Under the pieces are notes generated by a model. That model worked only from the letters and a program-made list of their open reading frames with translations, ran no database searches and was not told the origin of the DNA. A stretch of DNA of 64,000 nucleotides, taken from the NCBI RefSeq assembly GCF_009905375.1, contig NC_133653.1, positions 86,282,079 to 86,346,078 on the forward strand, written 5' to 3'. The DNA is from Apium graveolens (lineage: Eukaryota > Streptophyta > Magnoliopsida > Apiales > Apiaceae). Below, piece by piece: positions 12,210 to 23,950 of the stretch (position 1 is its first letter; each line of letters starts with the position of its first letter). Made by a program: the position numbers and the translations under genes.

Positions 12210-12416
12210 GAAAAGCAGATCTTCCATTTCTGGCTTAGCATATCTTTAACATCCCGTGTTTACTTTAATCTTCCTCTGTCAGTTAATCTTTGCTATTGAT
12301 CTTGCACACTCTTCAAGCTGCTTTTTGTAGACTTGTCAATCCAGCTGTTGGATTGTTTGTTGATTGTTTATCTTGGATATTGAACTGATCTGCAATTCTG
12401 TACTTTAAGACTGTAC

Positions 12417-12860
12417 TTCGAGATCTCCAGTTTGAATTAATAGAACACTTGACATCTCGATAAGTACATAGGCTTATCGAGATCTCTAGCATTCCATATT
12501 GAGTTTGACTTATAGAGGTCTTTAGCTTGTCGAGATCTCTAGTCTTCACATCTTCACTGTGACTTATCGATAACTCTGAGTTCTCTAGTGAAGGAATGAC
12601 TTGTCGATATCTCCAATCTTCAGTTCTTTAAATTGGCTTGTCGATATCTTCTTGAGTTCTCGAGTAGCTTTCCTGACTTCTCCACTCCCGGTGGATATTG
12701 CTCATCCATCGAGTAGATATATAGCTCATCCGTCGAGTAGATATATAGCTCATCCATCGAGTAGATATATAGCTCATTTGTCGAGTAGATATTGTTCATC
12801 TGTCGAGTAGATATTGCTCATCCATCGAGTAGATATTGCTTATCCATCGGGTACTTTCTG
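12417..12860 (-). repeat. Copia-B U3 motif arrays
   Basis: Two blocks. At 12417-12660, about ten copies of CTT(A/G)TCGA(G/T)A-type half-palindromes (for example GACTTATCGATAACTC). At 12687-12860, seven copies of CATCC(A/G)TCGAGTAGATAT. The 5' LTR copy is at about 26935-27380 and has an added AT run. Confidence 0.8.
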
Positions 12861-13177
12861 GAGTTCTCGAATGACTTCTCTATAACATTAAATCTGTGAC
12901 TGTAGAGATCTTGACCTAGAATATTTTTCTCCAAACAGATTTATTGAACTCCAAGCTTCTTCAAAATTCTTCTGAGGCATGATCTTCTTGATCTTCTTCC
13001 AGATAGAATCCTTAGGCTTGATACTGTTTTGGGAAAAAGACTCTAGTCTGCTCCTTTGCATTTTTACAGATTTTAAGTGTTACAAGTACAAAATAAAAAT
13101 TTAGATAACAATACAACTTACTTAGAGTTGACAAATTGTCTTAGTCTTGTTAAAGTACAGGCATGTCTTTTACAACA

Positions 13178-13190
13178 ATCTCCCCCAATT
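13178..13190 (-). other. Copia-B polypurine tract
   Basis: The minus strand reads AATTGGGGGAGAT, ending at LTR start TGTTGT. Confidence 0.9.
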
Positions 13191-16102
13191 TGTGAGAAGA
13201 TTGCTTCACGCAAATTCATGCCTGTTAACAAGACTAACCTTAAGTTTAAAACTGATGGAAGATAAAATTAAAACATAAAGCTTGATAATATTACATCTTG
13301 TACAACATAAGATTCACCAGGTTCCAAGATTACAAGAATCAGGTAAAGAAAGTTTTTACATCTGCTTCTTCTCTAAGTTTATCCTTCAAGTGATCAAGAA
13401 TTTCAAGTTCTTCTATGATGAGTGTTCCACTTAGAGCATCCACAAGTTTTTGCCTTGCTGCCTTAGGGTAACCCTGGTTCAGATACTATAAGCTGAATCT
13501 TGAGAATCCACCCACTTTGATGTTTAGGAATCTACCTTCTTTAGAAATTCTGCTTATTCCTTTTGCTTTCAACTCTTATGATCTTTTTATAAACATATCT
13601 ATTCCTTTATCATGTTTTCTTCTTCTTTCTTCAGCTTCAGCCTTATCTCTTTTCTTTGTTTCCTCCCTTTCAATCAACCATTCAGCCAAGGATGATCTCC
13701 AAGTCCTTATAACAGTGTCCCTGCCTCTTAACAAACTTAATACTCTCTTAATTTCTGAAGGAGTCAAAGAATCCATTAAATTTTATTTAGAAGAGTGAAT
13801 GTACCATCCTTCAAATAGACTCTAACTTCTCTCAGGGATATAACCCAGATTTTAACAATTTCCTCAGCTGGATGTTGGAAATGGTCTTCATCTGAGGTGC
13901 ACCAATTTAGAGGTAGAAAGTCAGATTCTTTAAGGCAATTACAGATGGCCCTTTCAGTGACTTCCACTTCCTTTATAGGCTTGACTTTTTTAGGCTTTCT
14001 CCCAACAGATTTGAGCTTGAATTTTAGTGAAGGTTTCGGTAAAGGTAGGGTTATTATTTTCTTGAGATTTGTGAGGCTTGAGGTGATTGGAATTTTTAGG
14101 AAGGAGTTGGTAGTTTGTCTGTAAAGAAATTTTGGCTTAGATGTTTGGGAAGGTTTGATGTTAGAGATAGTTGATGTTGTGGGTTGAGCTAAGGTTTGAG
14201 ATGGTTGTATTTGGATTTTTAAGGTTGTTCGAGTTCCTGAATCATCATGAGGTTTTCTGCTCTTCCTCTCCCCTCTTCTCTTCTTCTCTTCATCTTTCTT
14301 GGTATCCTCCTTCTTCTTCTCTTCACCCTTGCTACCAGATGGCTTACTAGACTGACTCGGATTTGAGCCAGAAGGATTCTGATCACTCATCTTGTGCTCA
14401 TCATCATCCAAGTCATCATTGTTAAACTGAGTTTTGGGCAAGTTGACTTCTGTATTGTCCAGATATCTCCTTAGTAGCTTTATCATTTCCAAATCATCAT
14501 GGTTCTTGATTTTCTTAGCTTTTATGCTAGTTCCTAAGATCATGATAAGCTTCTCATTGCTCTTGACACATTGTTTAGGGATATTGAAAATCTGAATTGT
14601 TTAGTGATTGGACAGATATATGCTATACCCCTGCTTGGCTGAAGATATGCTTCAGGAAAGACAGCTACATGAGCATATTTCAGTGCAGTTAGTAGCTTGG
14701 TATCTTCACGAGTTATAAATTTAACTTTGCTGATAAAGATATCTAACTCAGATGCCCTCCTTGTGATAAGGCAATTGAGGGACACCTGCATACATCTGTC
14801 TGTCCCTGTGTCATTTACATTGACCACTATCCTGTCTTCCAGAAATTTGTCCTTGTTGACTTTGATCACTCTTATGAAATTGATTGTCTTTCCAGTGCCC
14901 TTTTATATGTGAAGTGATTGTTGTTGAGAGAAGCTTTTAAGGCATTGAGTAGTTCTTCAAACTCTCTTCTCAAACTAGGTCCTTCAGCAGACCTAATAAG
15001 TCTCTCTATGTCAAGATCAACTTCTTTAGTTTTCTTTCCAGCACCCTGTTCATGATGTTAAGATGACCTTGATTGTGCCAACCTAGCCTCTATCTCCCCC
15101 TTAGTCTTGTTGACAAGCATGGGAAGGGGAGTAGGGATTTCAAGCCTTACTTGTTCAGGCAAAGAAGGGAGTGGTATGTTGAGTTTACCCATGATGGCTC
15201 CTAAAGCTATAGAATTCTGTATTTAAAGATGCTTATAGAAATCCACCAGAGTTTGGATATCTGTTTGTTGGCTTTTGATAAGAGATGTCAAAGCCTCAAC
15301 TTGTGTAGTGAGAGAGGAGTTGGAGTTTTGTAATGCTGTGACTTGACCCTGTAGAGACTGAATTTGCAGATTTGTTGAAGTGGATCCAGGCTGATAAGAG
15401 CTGCTAGATGTGCCAAAGTGTTCTTCTATAGCCTCTTTGATCCCTTCCATTAGCAAAGCTGAGGGCTTAAATCTGCTCTGGTGAAGTTGATCCAGCTGAA
15501 CCTTGGTCTCATTTGAGTGAGTAATTTGGTTCTGGATCATTTTATGGAGATTAGTGAATGATTGTTTGAGATTTTTTACTTCCTTCTCAATGGATGCAAG
15601 ATCCACCCTAGTCATTTGCTTAGAAAAATGTTTGAATTTAGAAGATATCTGCTCTTAAGATGGTATGATCTTGTCCATTTTCTCATTCACCGGTTTCCTG
15701 ATTCTGTCTTCATGGCCAGTAAGTTTGATTTTAAGAGCCTTACCAAACAGATGAAATGCTTTGAGCTGAGCTTTGTATACATTTGTAATGGCATCATAGA
15801 CAGCTTCTGGATTCAAGTCTCTGGCATTGCTGCTCAGAATAGTAATATATTCTTCTCGAAATCTGGCCAGAACTTGATTCATCTCTAAGGAAAAGTCAGT
15901 AGACAGCCATGCATCCACATTCCCATCTTACTCAGCATCATTGACAATTTTCTTTTTTGCTCCTCAACCTCTTCATTATAAGCAAGCATGATAGCTTTCT
16001 AGTCTTGGTTGCTCATGTCTGAAGTTAGAAGATGCTGTGAGATGTTGGCAGTCCAGAGATCTGCTCTACTAGTAGATCATCTACAGAGGTTGGTTGAGAG
16101 GC
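13191..16102 (-). pseudogene. Copia-B env-like ORF, C-terminal half, broken
   Basis: Minus-strand coding pieces at 15655-15918, 15223-15615, 14540-14869, 13776-14543 and 13576-13776 in several frames. The 15223-15615 piece is a clear coiled coil with heptad leucines (LQSLQGQVTAL, LTTQVEALTSLI) plus a Q/N-rich linker. The 13776-14543 piece has a lysine/glutamate-rich tract (KGEEKKKEDTKKDEEKKRR) and ends with VYLKDGTFTLLNKI, matching the terminal pattern in copia-A and copia-C. It is separated from its N-terminal half by the solo LTR at 16108. Function is unknown; no transmembrane segment is seen. Confidence 0.7.
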
Positions 16103-16107
16103 AGATT
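16103..16107. repeat. Solo LTR target-site duplication (left copy)
   Basis: AGATT before TGTCACACC; the right copy is 20136-20140. Confidence 0.9.
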
Positions 16108-19100
16108 TGTCACACCCCAACTTAAACAGCAAATTAAATATAACTATTACAACATTTAATAATAAATAAACATACCCAAATCCAAGATCTTACAGTTTAG
16201 GGTTCGGAACAGCCCAACACTACCATCTATTACAACTGATTTTAAATATCGAGTCCTCACATAAACTACTATCACTTATTCTACCTGAGCTCGAACATAG
16301 GCATCAGCCACAGGTCTTACGGGCAGTCTGCTTGAATCTAACCATAGCTGCTAGTTGTAATATCAGGGTAAAGCAAGGAGTGAGCCAAATACTCAACAAG
16401 TGCTAAACAATACGATACAAAACATAAACCGAGATATATATTAAAGAATGTCAATGGGAGGACATGACCAATGATAATGAGAGATAAAACTTTGGGTGAT
16501 GGCATCATTTTGTTGGTATCAAAAAAAAATCATATCTTAATCAAAATTATTTTATGACGCTGCGGATTACAGCCGGTGATCAGCCGCGAAGTAATCCCGA
16601 ACCTCGCTGGGTTCTAAAACATTAATGGGAATCCCTAGGCAACTTTTAAGCCTAATATAAGTGTGGAAAGGACTCGCGTCTCAGTCCAGATCCACTATTC
16701 AAAGAAAACATTTATCCCCCTTTGGGACTGAAAACCCACATTTTATTTATTTCAAAAACTGATGCCGATTTATAACAAAATCTCTTTTACAGCAAACCTT
16801 TTTTTTATCAAGGGATTATAGATCAACTCGAAACACGGGAAATATGGTACTAAATCTCAGGGCCAAATGATTCACAAAACTATACTCTATTAAAGTAACT
16901 GAATGGTTTTCATATATCAAAGATTGGACAAGGGGATTTAGTGAGGCAATTGGATATTATAAAGGGTAATGCCAAATTGGGCTTAAAGCAATGGTTTCTC
17001 ATCAAGGTTCAAGTGCTGGATCATCAAGAAGATAAGCTTCATGAATACTAAGGGTGTTAAGGTATGCAGAAATGATCTTTAACACAGGATATATCAGAAT
17101 TGTCAAGCTTCAGGATAAGAAAGAGGGGTATCAATCAAAGAGGAATCACTTTGATAAGTATCTGGATTTTAGGGTTCAAATTAATGTTCTATAGGGGTTC
17201 AAGTATCAGGATGAGATATCAATATTTAGGAATCATCAGCATGTAAATCAAGAGAATCAACCAAGAGTTATAACTACCCTTTCTTTTATCCTGGCATTCG
17301 AATTACTTTAATATACTATCATGATAAGACCACTTTGCAATACGTACTGGAGGGTTCATGGCATTTTTATATAATTCAAAGATAAACATAAGATATACTT
17401 GATTTAATATATCAAATGACATATGATAGTTGCAGCAATGTATGAACTATTAGCAGTAAATATGAAGGACAAGTTGAATCACTTGCCTTGAGAAAGGCTG
17501 GTCTGGTCTGACTGGTAGGAGCAACTGGAGCTTCGCTCGACCTTTATGGAAAGTTTTCCCTCGTCTCGAGATCCTACATAAATAATAATAATCCTCATTA
17601 TAATATATTCTCACCAACTTAACCTATTTACAACCCGAATTTAAACACGGATGGCACTTAGGCCTATATGCACTTAATTTATATTCACCTTTAATTTATA
17701 ATTGCACACACATAGCCACATAATCACATATCATATATTAATACCAAATAACACCATATACACCATAATGCAACACTAGGCTTGGATGATCTCGATCCCC
17801 CAACTTAAGTCACTTGGTCTCTAAACTAGACAAAGTCTTCTAATTTTGGCTTCCTAACTCGACGTGCCTTTACTAAACTGTCCAAGACCTATTGACCCTC
17901 ACTTGTGCCTTTTATTCTACTGACCTTATACTATCTTACAACTATGGTGGTTAACCAAGACCTCACTCCTAAGTGTTCTAAAACTATGTGATGAGTGAAA
18001 GTGTTCACTGGTGCAAATTTCAGAATGATATCTATGGTTTCTTGAGTGCATTTGACACCCTTAAACTATAGGTTTTCCTTCAAAACTCTTACACAAGACT
18101 CTCCTAACCTAAGGGCATCTCTCAAACTTGATGTGGCTCAAGGGCCTGGCTTGGGCCTTCTTGGGCCTAAGCTCCAAGTCCATGGTTCCCCTGTTTTCCT
18201 GGGCAGAAAACACCCTAACTTGAATTAACTTGTGACACATGGTTCTAACTCATATCCTATGAACTATGGTTGGAAAAACTTCTTTGACACTCCCTCTAAC
18301 TAAGGCCCAACAGGGCCTAATGAGGGCCTACCCATGACATGGTCAAATCTCCTTATTTCTAAGTTGCAATAAAACTGTCCCCTGCTGGACAAATTTTGTT
18401 ATTCTACTTATGCACCTAACTAAAAGACATGCAATCCTCCAAACAATACCTAAAACCTTTTATATACTCCCAATAATAACTTCTGGTGGCTTGGGCCTCA
18501 AAGTGCACATCAATGACATGGTCAAAACTCACTCTAAACCTCAGGGTACTAAACTGATTTTCTGCAGAAATTATAACTCTCCTTTCTCCAAGGTTTTGAC
18601 TTGACAAACTCAACCACCAACAACCCAATACCCAAACCAAGACTTAAACATGGTGATCTACTAAACTAACTCCGTCATACTCAAAATAATCTTGGTGGAG
18701 ATCATCCTTACATAAGGTGCAATCATGGCAAAACAAAAGAAACCACATTTCACAACTCACAAATCATCAAGTTTTTGAAACAACAAGTTATGCATTTTAT
18801 AAAAGATATACACGAATTATTACCATGCATCAAGAAGAATTAATCAATATTAACACATTATTCCTACTGAAATTAAAGCTTACTAATAAAATCTTTCCAA
18901 TTGATCAAAATCTTATAACATTCTAAGTGAAATCCACATGCATGCATGTCTTCGAGTTTTGCAAGCCAAACAACATGTTTTCTAAATATGTTTTACCAAG
19001 AAATTTATATGCAAGCCTAGCATGAGCTATATCTAGATGATCACTTAGCATGCAAGGAGTTTCATCAAATTTTTACTACAAAATTCAAGCCATTATCACA

Positions 19101-20135
19101 TAAACATGCAAAAATTGAACAAAGCAACAAGAATGGTCTCAAGAACCATTCATTCGGCTCCCCTATGGTCATGGCCGAATGAAATGGAAGGGAATGGCCA
19201 TTTAACATCAAGAGTTTCCTTCTCAAGACTTGGTACTTCACCATTCCTTGTAGTCCTCTAAAAAACAACCTTAAACTCATAAGAATCAAGGTTGTACTTT
19301 GAGTTTCAACTAAAACCTTAACATGCAACCTTAAAACTTAAACTTTCTACTCAAAACTCTTTGAAATATATGTGATCATGGTATGGGAAGTAACATTTAC
19401 TTGTGTAGGAGGTGGGAACTTGATTGAGAAAGAAAGAAAATGGGGAGGGGGGTGGTTTCGTCTGAAAAGCCGAGAGTGAGGGGGTAGGAGCCGAGAGTGA
19501 GAGAGAGGAGGGAGAGAAGAAAGAGTGTGGTGTGGGTGATGTGTGAAATGATCATGTCTTTTACTTGTTTTATGGTTTTTGTTTTGACAAATGTGAGTGG
19601 GAATAGGAATTGACATGACTACTCTTCCACTTATACTTGGATCATTTTGCATGCAAGGGTAAATGAGGAATTTGGCTAGAAAAATAAGAGTTAGTGGGGT
19701 GGTAATTGTCTCTTTAGCCCTTTTGGATTGAATAGAAAGGATTTGCATGCAAGGACAACTTTGTAATTTGCTAATTATAACAATTAACATTTATAAAGAT
19801 TTATTTTTGTAAAATAAAACACAAGTTCAAAAATTATAAAATTTATACCATAAAATAATTTGGATTTTTAGAAATTTTATAAAACTACTTTTGAAATTTG
19901 TGAACAAAATAACTTTTAAAGAGAAATTTATTCAAGGTTTAAAATATTCCTTATAAGTCAAAAATGAAAGAAATAAATAAACTTTTGCTTTGAAAATTCA
20001 TCTACCACATAACGAAAATTTAAGACGCAGAGTTCTCATTTACACAAGCATACAATAGTTGCATATATTGGCATTCGGCTTTTAAAGTTGTACTAAATTT
20101 ACAATTAATATTACACAGAAATGCCGGTTGTAACA
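16108..20135 (-). mobile_element. Solo LTR of a Tekay-like Ty3/gypsy element (4028 bp)
   Basis: Bounded by TGTCACACC and GGTTGTAACA on the plus strand and flanked by AGATT on both sides. No PBS, PPT or internal region is present. The ends and the inner 'gcaaggagtgagcc' stretch resemble G1 and G2 LTRs in minus orientation, so orientation is inferred. It interrupts the copia-B env-like ORF. A solo LTR of this kind arises by recombination between the two LTRs of one element. The frame at 19347-19790 is low-complexity and not a gene. Confidence 0.9.
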
Positions 20136-21241
20136 AGATTCTTGTAGCCACTGAGAGTATGTGAGGTTGTTGAGGTTGAGAGGTGGATGGTTCATCAGAA
20201 ACTCCTATGACTGAGATCACAGTTTGACTCACAGATTGCTCTATGGTTTTGACAGTGTGTTATCCTCCACTTGTAGTGGGAACCTCCAATTGAATTGGAG
20301 GGGATTTGACTGGGTTACTGTCATGTGCACCGGACTCAAACCCTTGTGTGTCTTGCAACACACTGGCACTTGAATGTGCTGGGTTTGCCTCCCCCATGGC
20401 AGGATCATGGACAAGTGTACTCCTAGCTTCAACTGCAGAGGCAATTTCTGCTAGAGAGTTGTTCCTTCATAAGGAACCTCTAATTGAATTGGAGAGGATT
20501 TAGATAGCTCCCCCTTAGGAGTATTACCCTCAAACCTTTCAGTCTGTGAAGATTGTTTTGCACATGAAGGTGCATTAGAGGTATCCATGGGGTCTTCAGT
20601 AAAGACTGATGAATCCCCCATGTTTGTGATGGTGTCATCAAGGTCTACCCCAGCATGTAGACTCTCACCATCAAAATGAAGTATTTGGGTGGTGAGCAAA
20701 GCTTCTTGAGCTAAGTCACTTGATTTTTGGTGCACTTGAGAAATGGATTCAAGTGGAATTGGAATAGAAGAAATATTAGATAGAAGAGATTGTTGCTCAA
20801 TTGTGAGTGTTGACAGCTCCCCCTGAATAGATGAGGGAGTTTCAAGAGATGTGCTCTCACAATATGTGCCTTATTTCTCCTTCCATACACTTGAATTGCT
20901 TCTTGTGCAGGCTGTGTAGACTCACTCCTGGTTATTTTTACAACTGCATCATGTTGAGAGGATGTAGAGGAGGATGGAGTGGTCAGCTCAGTTTTTTTAC
21001 TCCTTTTGGATCTTTTGACCAGAGGTGGTTCTTTTTTAGCTCTCTCCTCACCACTCTCAGTTATCACAGCTAGGCTTATCCCCTTTCTCTTCCTTTTACT
21101 GACCTCACCTTTTTGGGAAGATGAGGTAGTTGGTTTCCTAGCTTCTAAAGGTTGTGAAAGAATGGTTGCAGCATGGGAAGATCCCTGTTAGTAATCCTGT
21201 GTTTGTACTTCCACAGGTTCAAGAATCATAGATGTACTAGA
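20136..21241 (-). pseudogene. Copia-B env-like ORF, middle part, broken
   Basis: Pieces at 20711-21067 (same frame as the upstream 281-codon ORF, separated by an in-frame TAA at 21242-21244), 20451-20735 and 20136-20444. The first piece has a basic cluster (VKRSKRSKK) that looks like a nuclear localisation signal. The others are Ser/Thr/Pro-rich. A peptide of the type SPIQLEVP occurs twice (about 20285 and 20480), pointing to an internal duplication. The first five bases are the solo-LTR duplication. Confidence 0.65.
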
Positions 21242-22087
21242 TTATGCATTGGATCTCATGTCAGGCATAGGAAAAGGATAAGTCCTAAATCTCTCCAATA
21301 TAAATGGAGTGATTTTCAGACTTACATTCACTTTATTCTTTGCAGTAAGTGAGCCAAATATTATTTTGGACACTTGCTTACAGTTGCCTATTTTAGTACT
21401 ATCTATACCATTCAGTAGGTGTATGTCAGCTACTTTATTATTTAAAATGGACATAATAAATCTAGGAAAGAAAATATCCTTACCTCTAGCTGTTAGAGGC
21501 ATAACCAGCCTGGTTGCAAGTTCTTCCAAGATCAGCAGACCAATATCCAGGTGTCTGTTATGGGCAATTGAATACACCAGCTTTTGCACAACACTTGAGA
21601 TATTGTCATATCCTATTTTTCTGCAAGTAAAGGCCCTTACTACAGAGTCAAAGATGAATGACCACTCCTTCATTAGATTGGTTCTGTTTAAGCTTGAAAG
21701 GTTGATTCTCCCACCATAATTGATGAAGTCCATGAACTCAGACAGCTCATCAAGAGTTGGTACCTCCACCAGATTCTCAGTTGGCAGCCCCAAGGCTCTA
21801 TTCATATCTTGGTCATTGAATTCTATTCGTTGGCCTCCAATTATGCATGTCACCACCAAAGAAAGAGAGTTATTGTTAACATCAGTCCTTACTACAGCTG
21901 TAGTCCAGAATTCATGCAGCACGTCTAGATACAGTACTGGATTTGCAGTCAAAGCATCTGCAAGATAGGATTCAAACAACAGTTTCACAAACCCCTTGAA
22001 ACTGTCAGGAGCTTGGTTTGCATCAGTGAAAGCAAGATAGTTGGTTCCTTTCTCTGGGATAAATGTCCTAGCAACATTTTGGGCCAT
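21242..22087 (-). CDS. Copia-B env-like ORF, N-terminal domain (281 codons)
   Basis: Begins ATG at 22087, about 141 bp after a TATA box, and ends at an in-frame TAA, so it is the intact N-terminal part of a longer broken ORF. It contains a globular alpha-helical domain (about residues 25-250) with the pattern ANPVLYLDVLHEFWTTAVV, GGQRIEFNDQDMNRALGLP and LMKEWSFIFDSVVRAF. Copia-C has the counterpart at 40594-41105 (PTIYYEVVEEIWTTDVY, KGKQFCINSDIIKACL). This domain follows pol in many plant SIRE-type elements and is called env-like by position only. I see no signal peptide and no hydrophobic segment long enough to span a membrane. Biochemical role unknown. Confidence 0.7.
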   Translation of the reverse strand: MAQNVARTFIPEKGTNYLAFTDANQAPDSFKGFVKLLFESYLADALTANPVLYLDVLHEFWTTAVVRTDVNNNSLSLVVTCIIGGQRIEFNDQDMNRALGLPTENLVEVPTLDELSEFMDFINYGGRINLSSLNRTNLMKEWSFIFDSVVRAFTCRKIGYDNISSVVQKLVYSIAHNRHLDIGLLILEELATRLVMPLTARGKDIFFPRFIMSILNNKVADIHLLNGIDSTKIGNCKQVSKIIFGSLTAKNKVNVSLKITPFILERFRTYPFPMPDMRSNA

Positions 22088-22210
22088 TGTTGATTGATGA
22101 GAATGAATGGGTAAGAGAAATTTCTGAGAAGGAATAAAAATCGAGAGAGAAAACAGTTTTAGATTGAAAGCTAGGTCACTTTAGATCTCGAAAGCTGTGA
22201 GTAATAGTAT

Positions 22211-22725
22211 GTATCGAGAAGTCTGGGTATTTATAGTAAAAGAAGATGACTTGTCGAGAACTCAAAAATAGACATTCAGAGTTTGTCTATAGAGAAGTCA
22301 TTTAGAGAAGTGAAGTACATGTCGAGAAGTCATTTTAAATTACTCTTATAGAGAACTCAAACTTGACTTATCGAAATGCCAAATAGATACCCAGTTTTTC
22401 TAAAAATTGGACTGAACTAATTCTAACTTTTACTTGAATAAATTTAAAATAAAATTAGGATAAATTTTCCAAAAGTATTTTACCAAAATAATTTATCAAT
22501 TTAAATTATCCCAGTTCTAAGTTTTTGATAAGTCAAGAATTATACTTGTAGCGATCTCTGTGAATGAACACTATTAGAGAACTCTACAAGGACTTATCGA
22601 TAAGTCATTTTAAACCTATCCAGAAGTCACTCGAGAAGTCAGTAAATTGACTTATCGAGCATCCACTCGAGAAGTCCTGAAATGACTTGTCGAGAAGTCA
22701 ATTTATATTTATCGAGAACTCACTT
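22211..22725 (-). repeat. Copia-B internal motif array upstream of the env-like ORF
   Basis: About fifteen copies of CTT(A/G)TCGA(G/T)AAGTC and half-sites, in two blocks (22211-22390 and 22550-22725), including a perfect 16-bp palindrome at 22591-22606 (GACTTATCGATAAGTC). The same motif type fills the LTR U3 block at 12417-12660. Confidence 0.8.
22228..22235 (-). promoter_or_regulatory. Candidate internal TATA box for the copia-B env-like ORF
   Basis: The minus strand reads CTATAAATACCC, 141 bp before the ATG at 22087. It is similar to the LTR box CTATAAATAGAA. Promoter activity is inferred. Confidence 0.5.
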
Positions 22726-22972
22726 TTCTAAATACTTTTGGTTATTGTGATTCTGCCTTGTGTTAATTTTACATATTAAGAATGTAAACTAACAACCAGG
22801 CAGTTTACTCAGAATTTAAAAAATTCCAAGTTAAGTGAATTTGAAAAACAAATATGCAGAGATTTCTGAAATATTTATAATTCATATTTCTGTTAATTTC
22901 CAATTTAATCAAATTAATTTTAATTTACTGGAGATTAATCTGCTGCAAAATATTAGCTGAGTTCTTACCTTA

Positions 22973-23950
22973 GGATGAAGAATTAAGCGTTCCAATTTTA
23001 CTTACAAATCTAGTGAAAGTTGCTTCATCCAAAGGTTAAGTAAAAATGTCAGCTACTTGTTTTTTATAGTTGGTATAAAAATGAGCTTCATGCAATATCA
23101 GGATACAGGTCTTTGAAAGACAAAGTTGAAACCTTCCACTGGAACTCTTTCATCACTCTTCCATCCAGCAAAATCTGTATTTGTGAGTCCAACAACTCCA
23201 TAACCGATTCCCTTGGGATACCATGGTCCCCGGTTGAGCTTCCTTCCAGTATCTGAAGATCCTCTTACTCCCCCTGAGGTTGTGCAATCAAACTCAGGTA
23301 TATGAGATGAGCTTCCATTTCCATGATTCTCTTGTTGAGTAGTTTCTTCATTTTCTTAGTCTGACAGACCTCACAAACTTCAACTTGAGCAAGCTCCATC
23401 TTAGGCATATTTCTTACCAACTCCTTTTTGACAAGGTTTTAATTTTCTTGAAAGTCAAGTGAGACATATTTTTAATTTAGAGCTTGTTTATTTCTCCTGA
23501 TACCTTGGTGTATAAGTAACAAATACCATCCTTATTTGTTGTGTCAAAATCTTCAACAAACAAGCTTCCTTTATTTGCTCCCTTTAGAGCAACTTCACTG
23601 GTTTTCATGCTGATAACAGTGCATTCTTCTTGTTGAATATGACTTGAGACTATTGTCTACAATATGCTAATTTTAAAAAGATTCACTTCAAGACCAGCTA
23701 CTAGTGCTACATCATTTAAAGACAACATTTTCAGAACAATCTTGCCATATCCCATTTTGAATCATTTGCTGTTGTCTCCAAAGGTCACCAATGGGCCATC
23801 TTTCTCCTCAAACTGTGATAGCAGGCTCTACCACCAGTCATATGTCTGGAACATCCACTATCTATGTTCCAGATGACTTTCTTCACTTGCCCTGCACACA
23901 ATGAGTCTTAAGTATGTTTGGAAACCCAAGCAGTGTTGGGTAGTTTCTTC
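22973..23950 (-). pseudogene. Copia-B pol remnant: protease, pre-integrase, RNase H end
   Basis: In minus-strand order: a protease part with WNIDSGCSRHMTG (about 23860-23900) and GLEVNLFKISI; a pre-integrase part (SHLTFKKIKTL with CEVCQTKK, about 23360-23450); a Ser/Gly-rich linker; an RNase H start (WYPKGIGYGVVG, about 23180-23220); and the RNase H end (VADIFT, PLDEATFTRFVS, about 22985-23050). Integrase core, all of RT and the middle of RNase H are absent, so at least two internal deletions occurred. Non-functional. Confidence 0.75.

Larger units (their letters stand above)
11816..13177 (-). repeat. Copia-B 3' LTR (1362 bp)
   Basis: On the minus strand it begins TGTTGTAAAAG after the PPT and ends CTAACA. 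It pairs with 26329-27700. Contains a TATA box and two motif arrays. Confidence 0.93.

Noticed and set aside
13897..14124. Plus-strand frame in the copia-B env-like region
   Set aside because: Shadow of the minus-strand Lys/Pro-rich coding piece at 13776-14543.
19347..19790. 147-codon minus-strand frame in the solo LTR
   Set aside because: Pro/His/Ser low-complexity from a CT-rich stretch; no homologous frame seen in the other LTRs.
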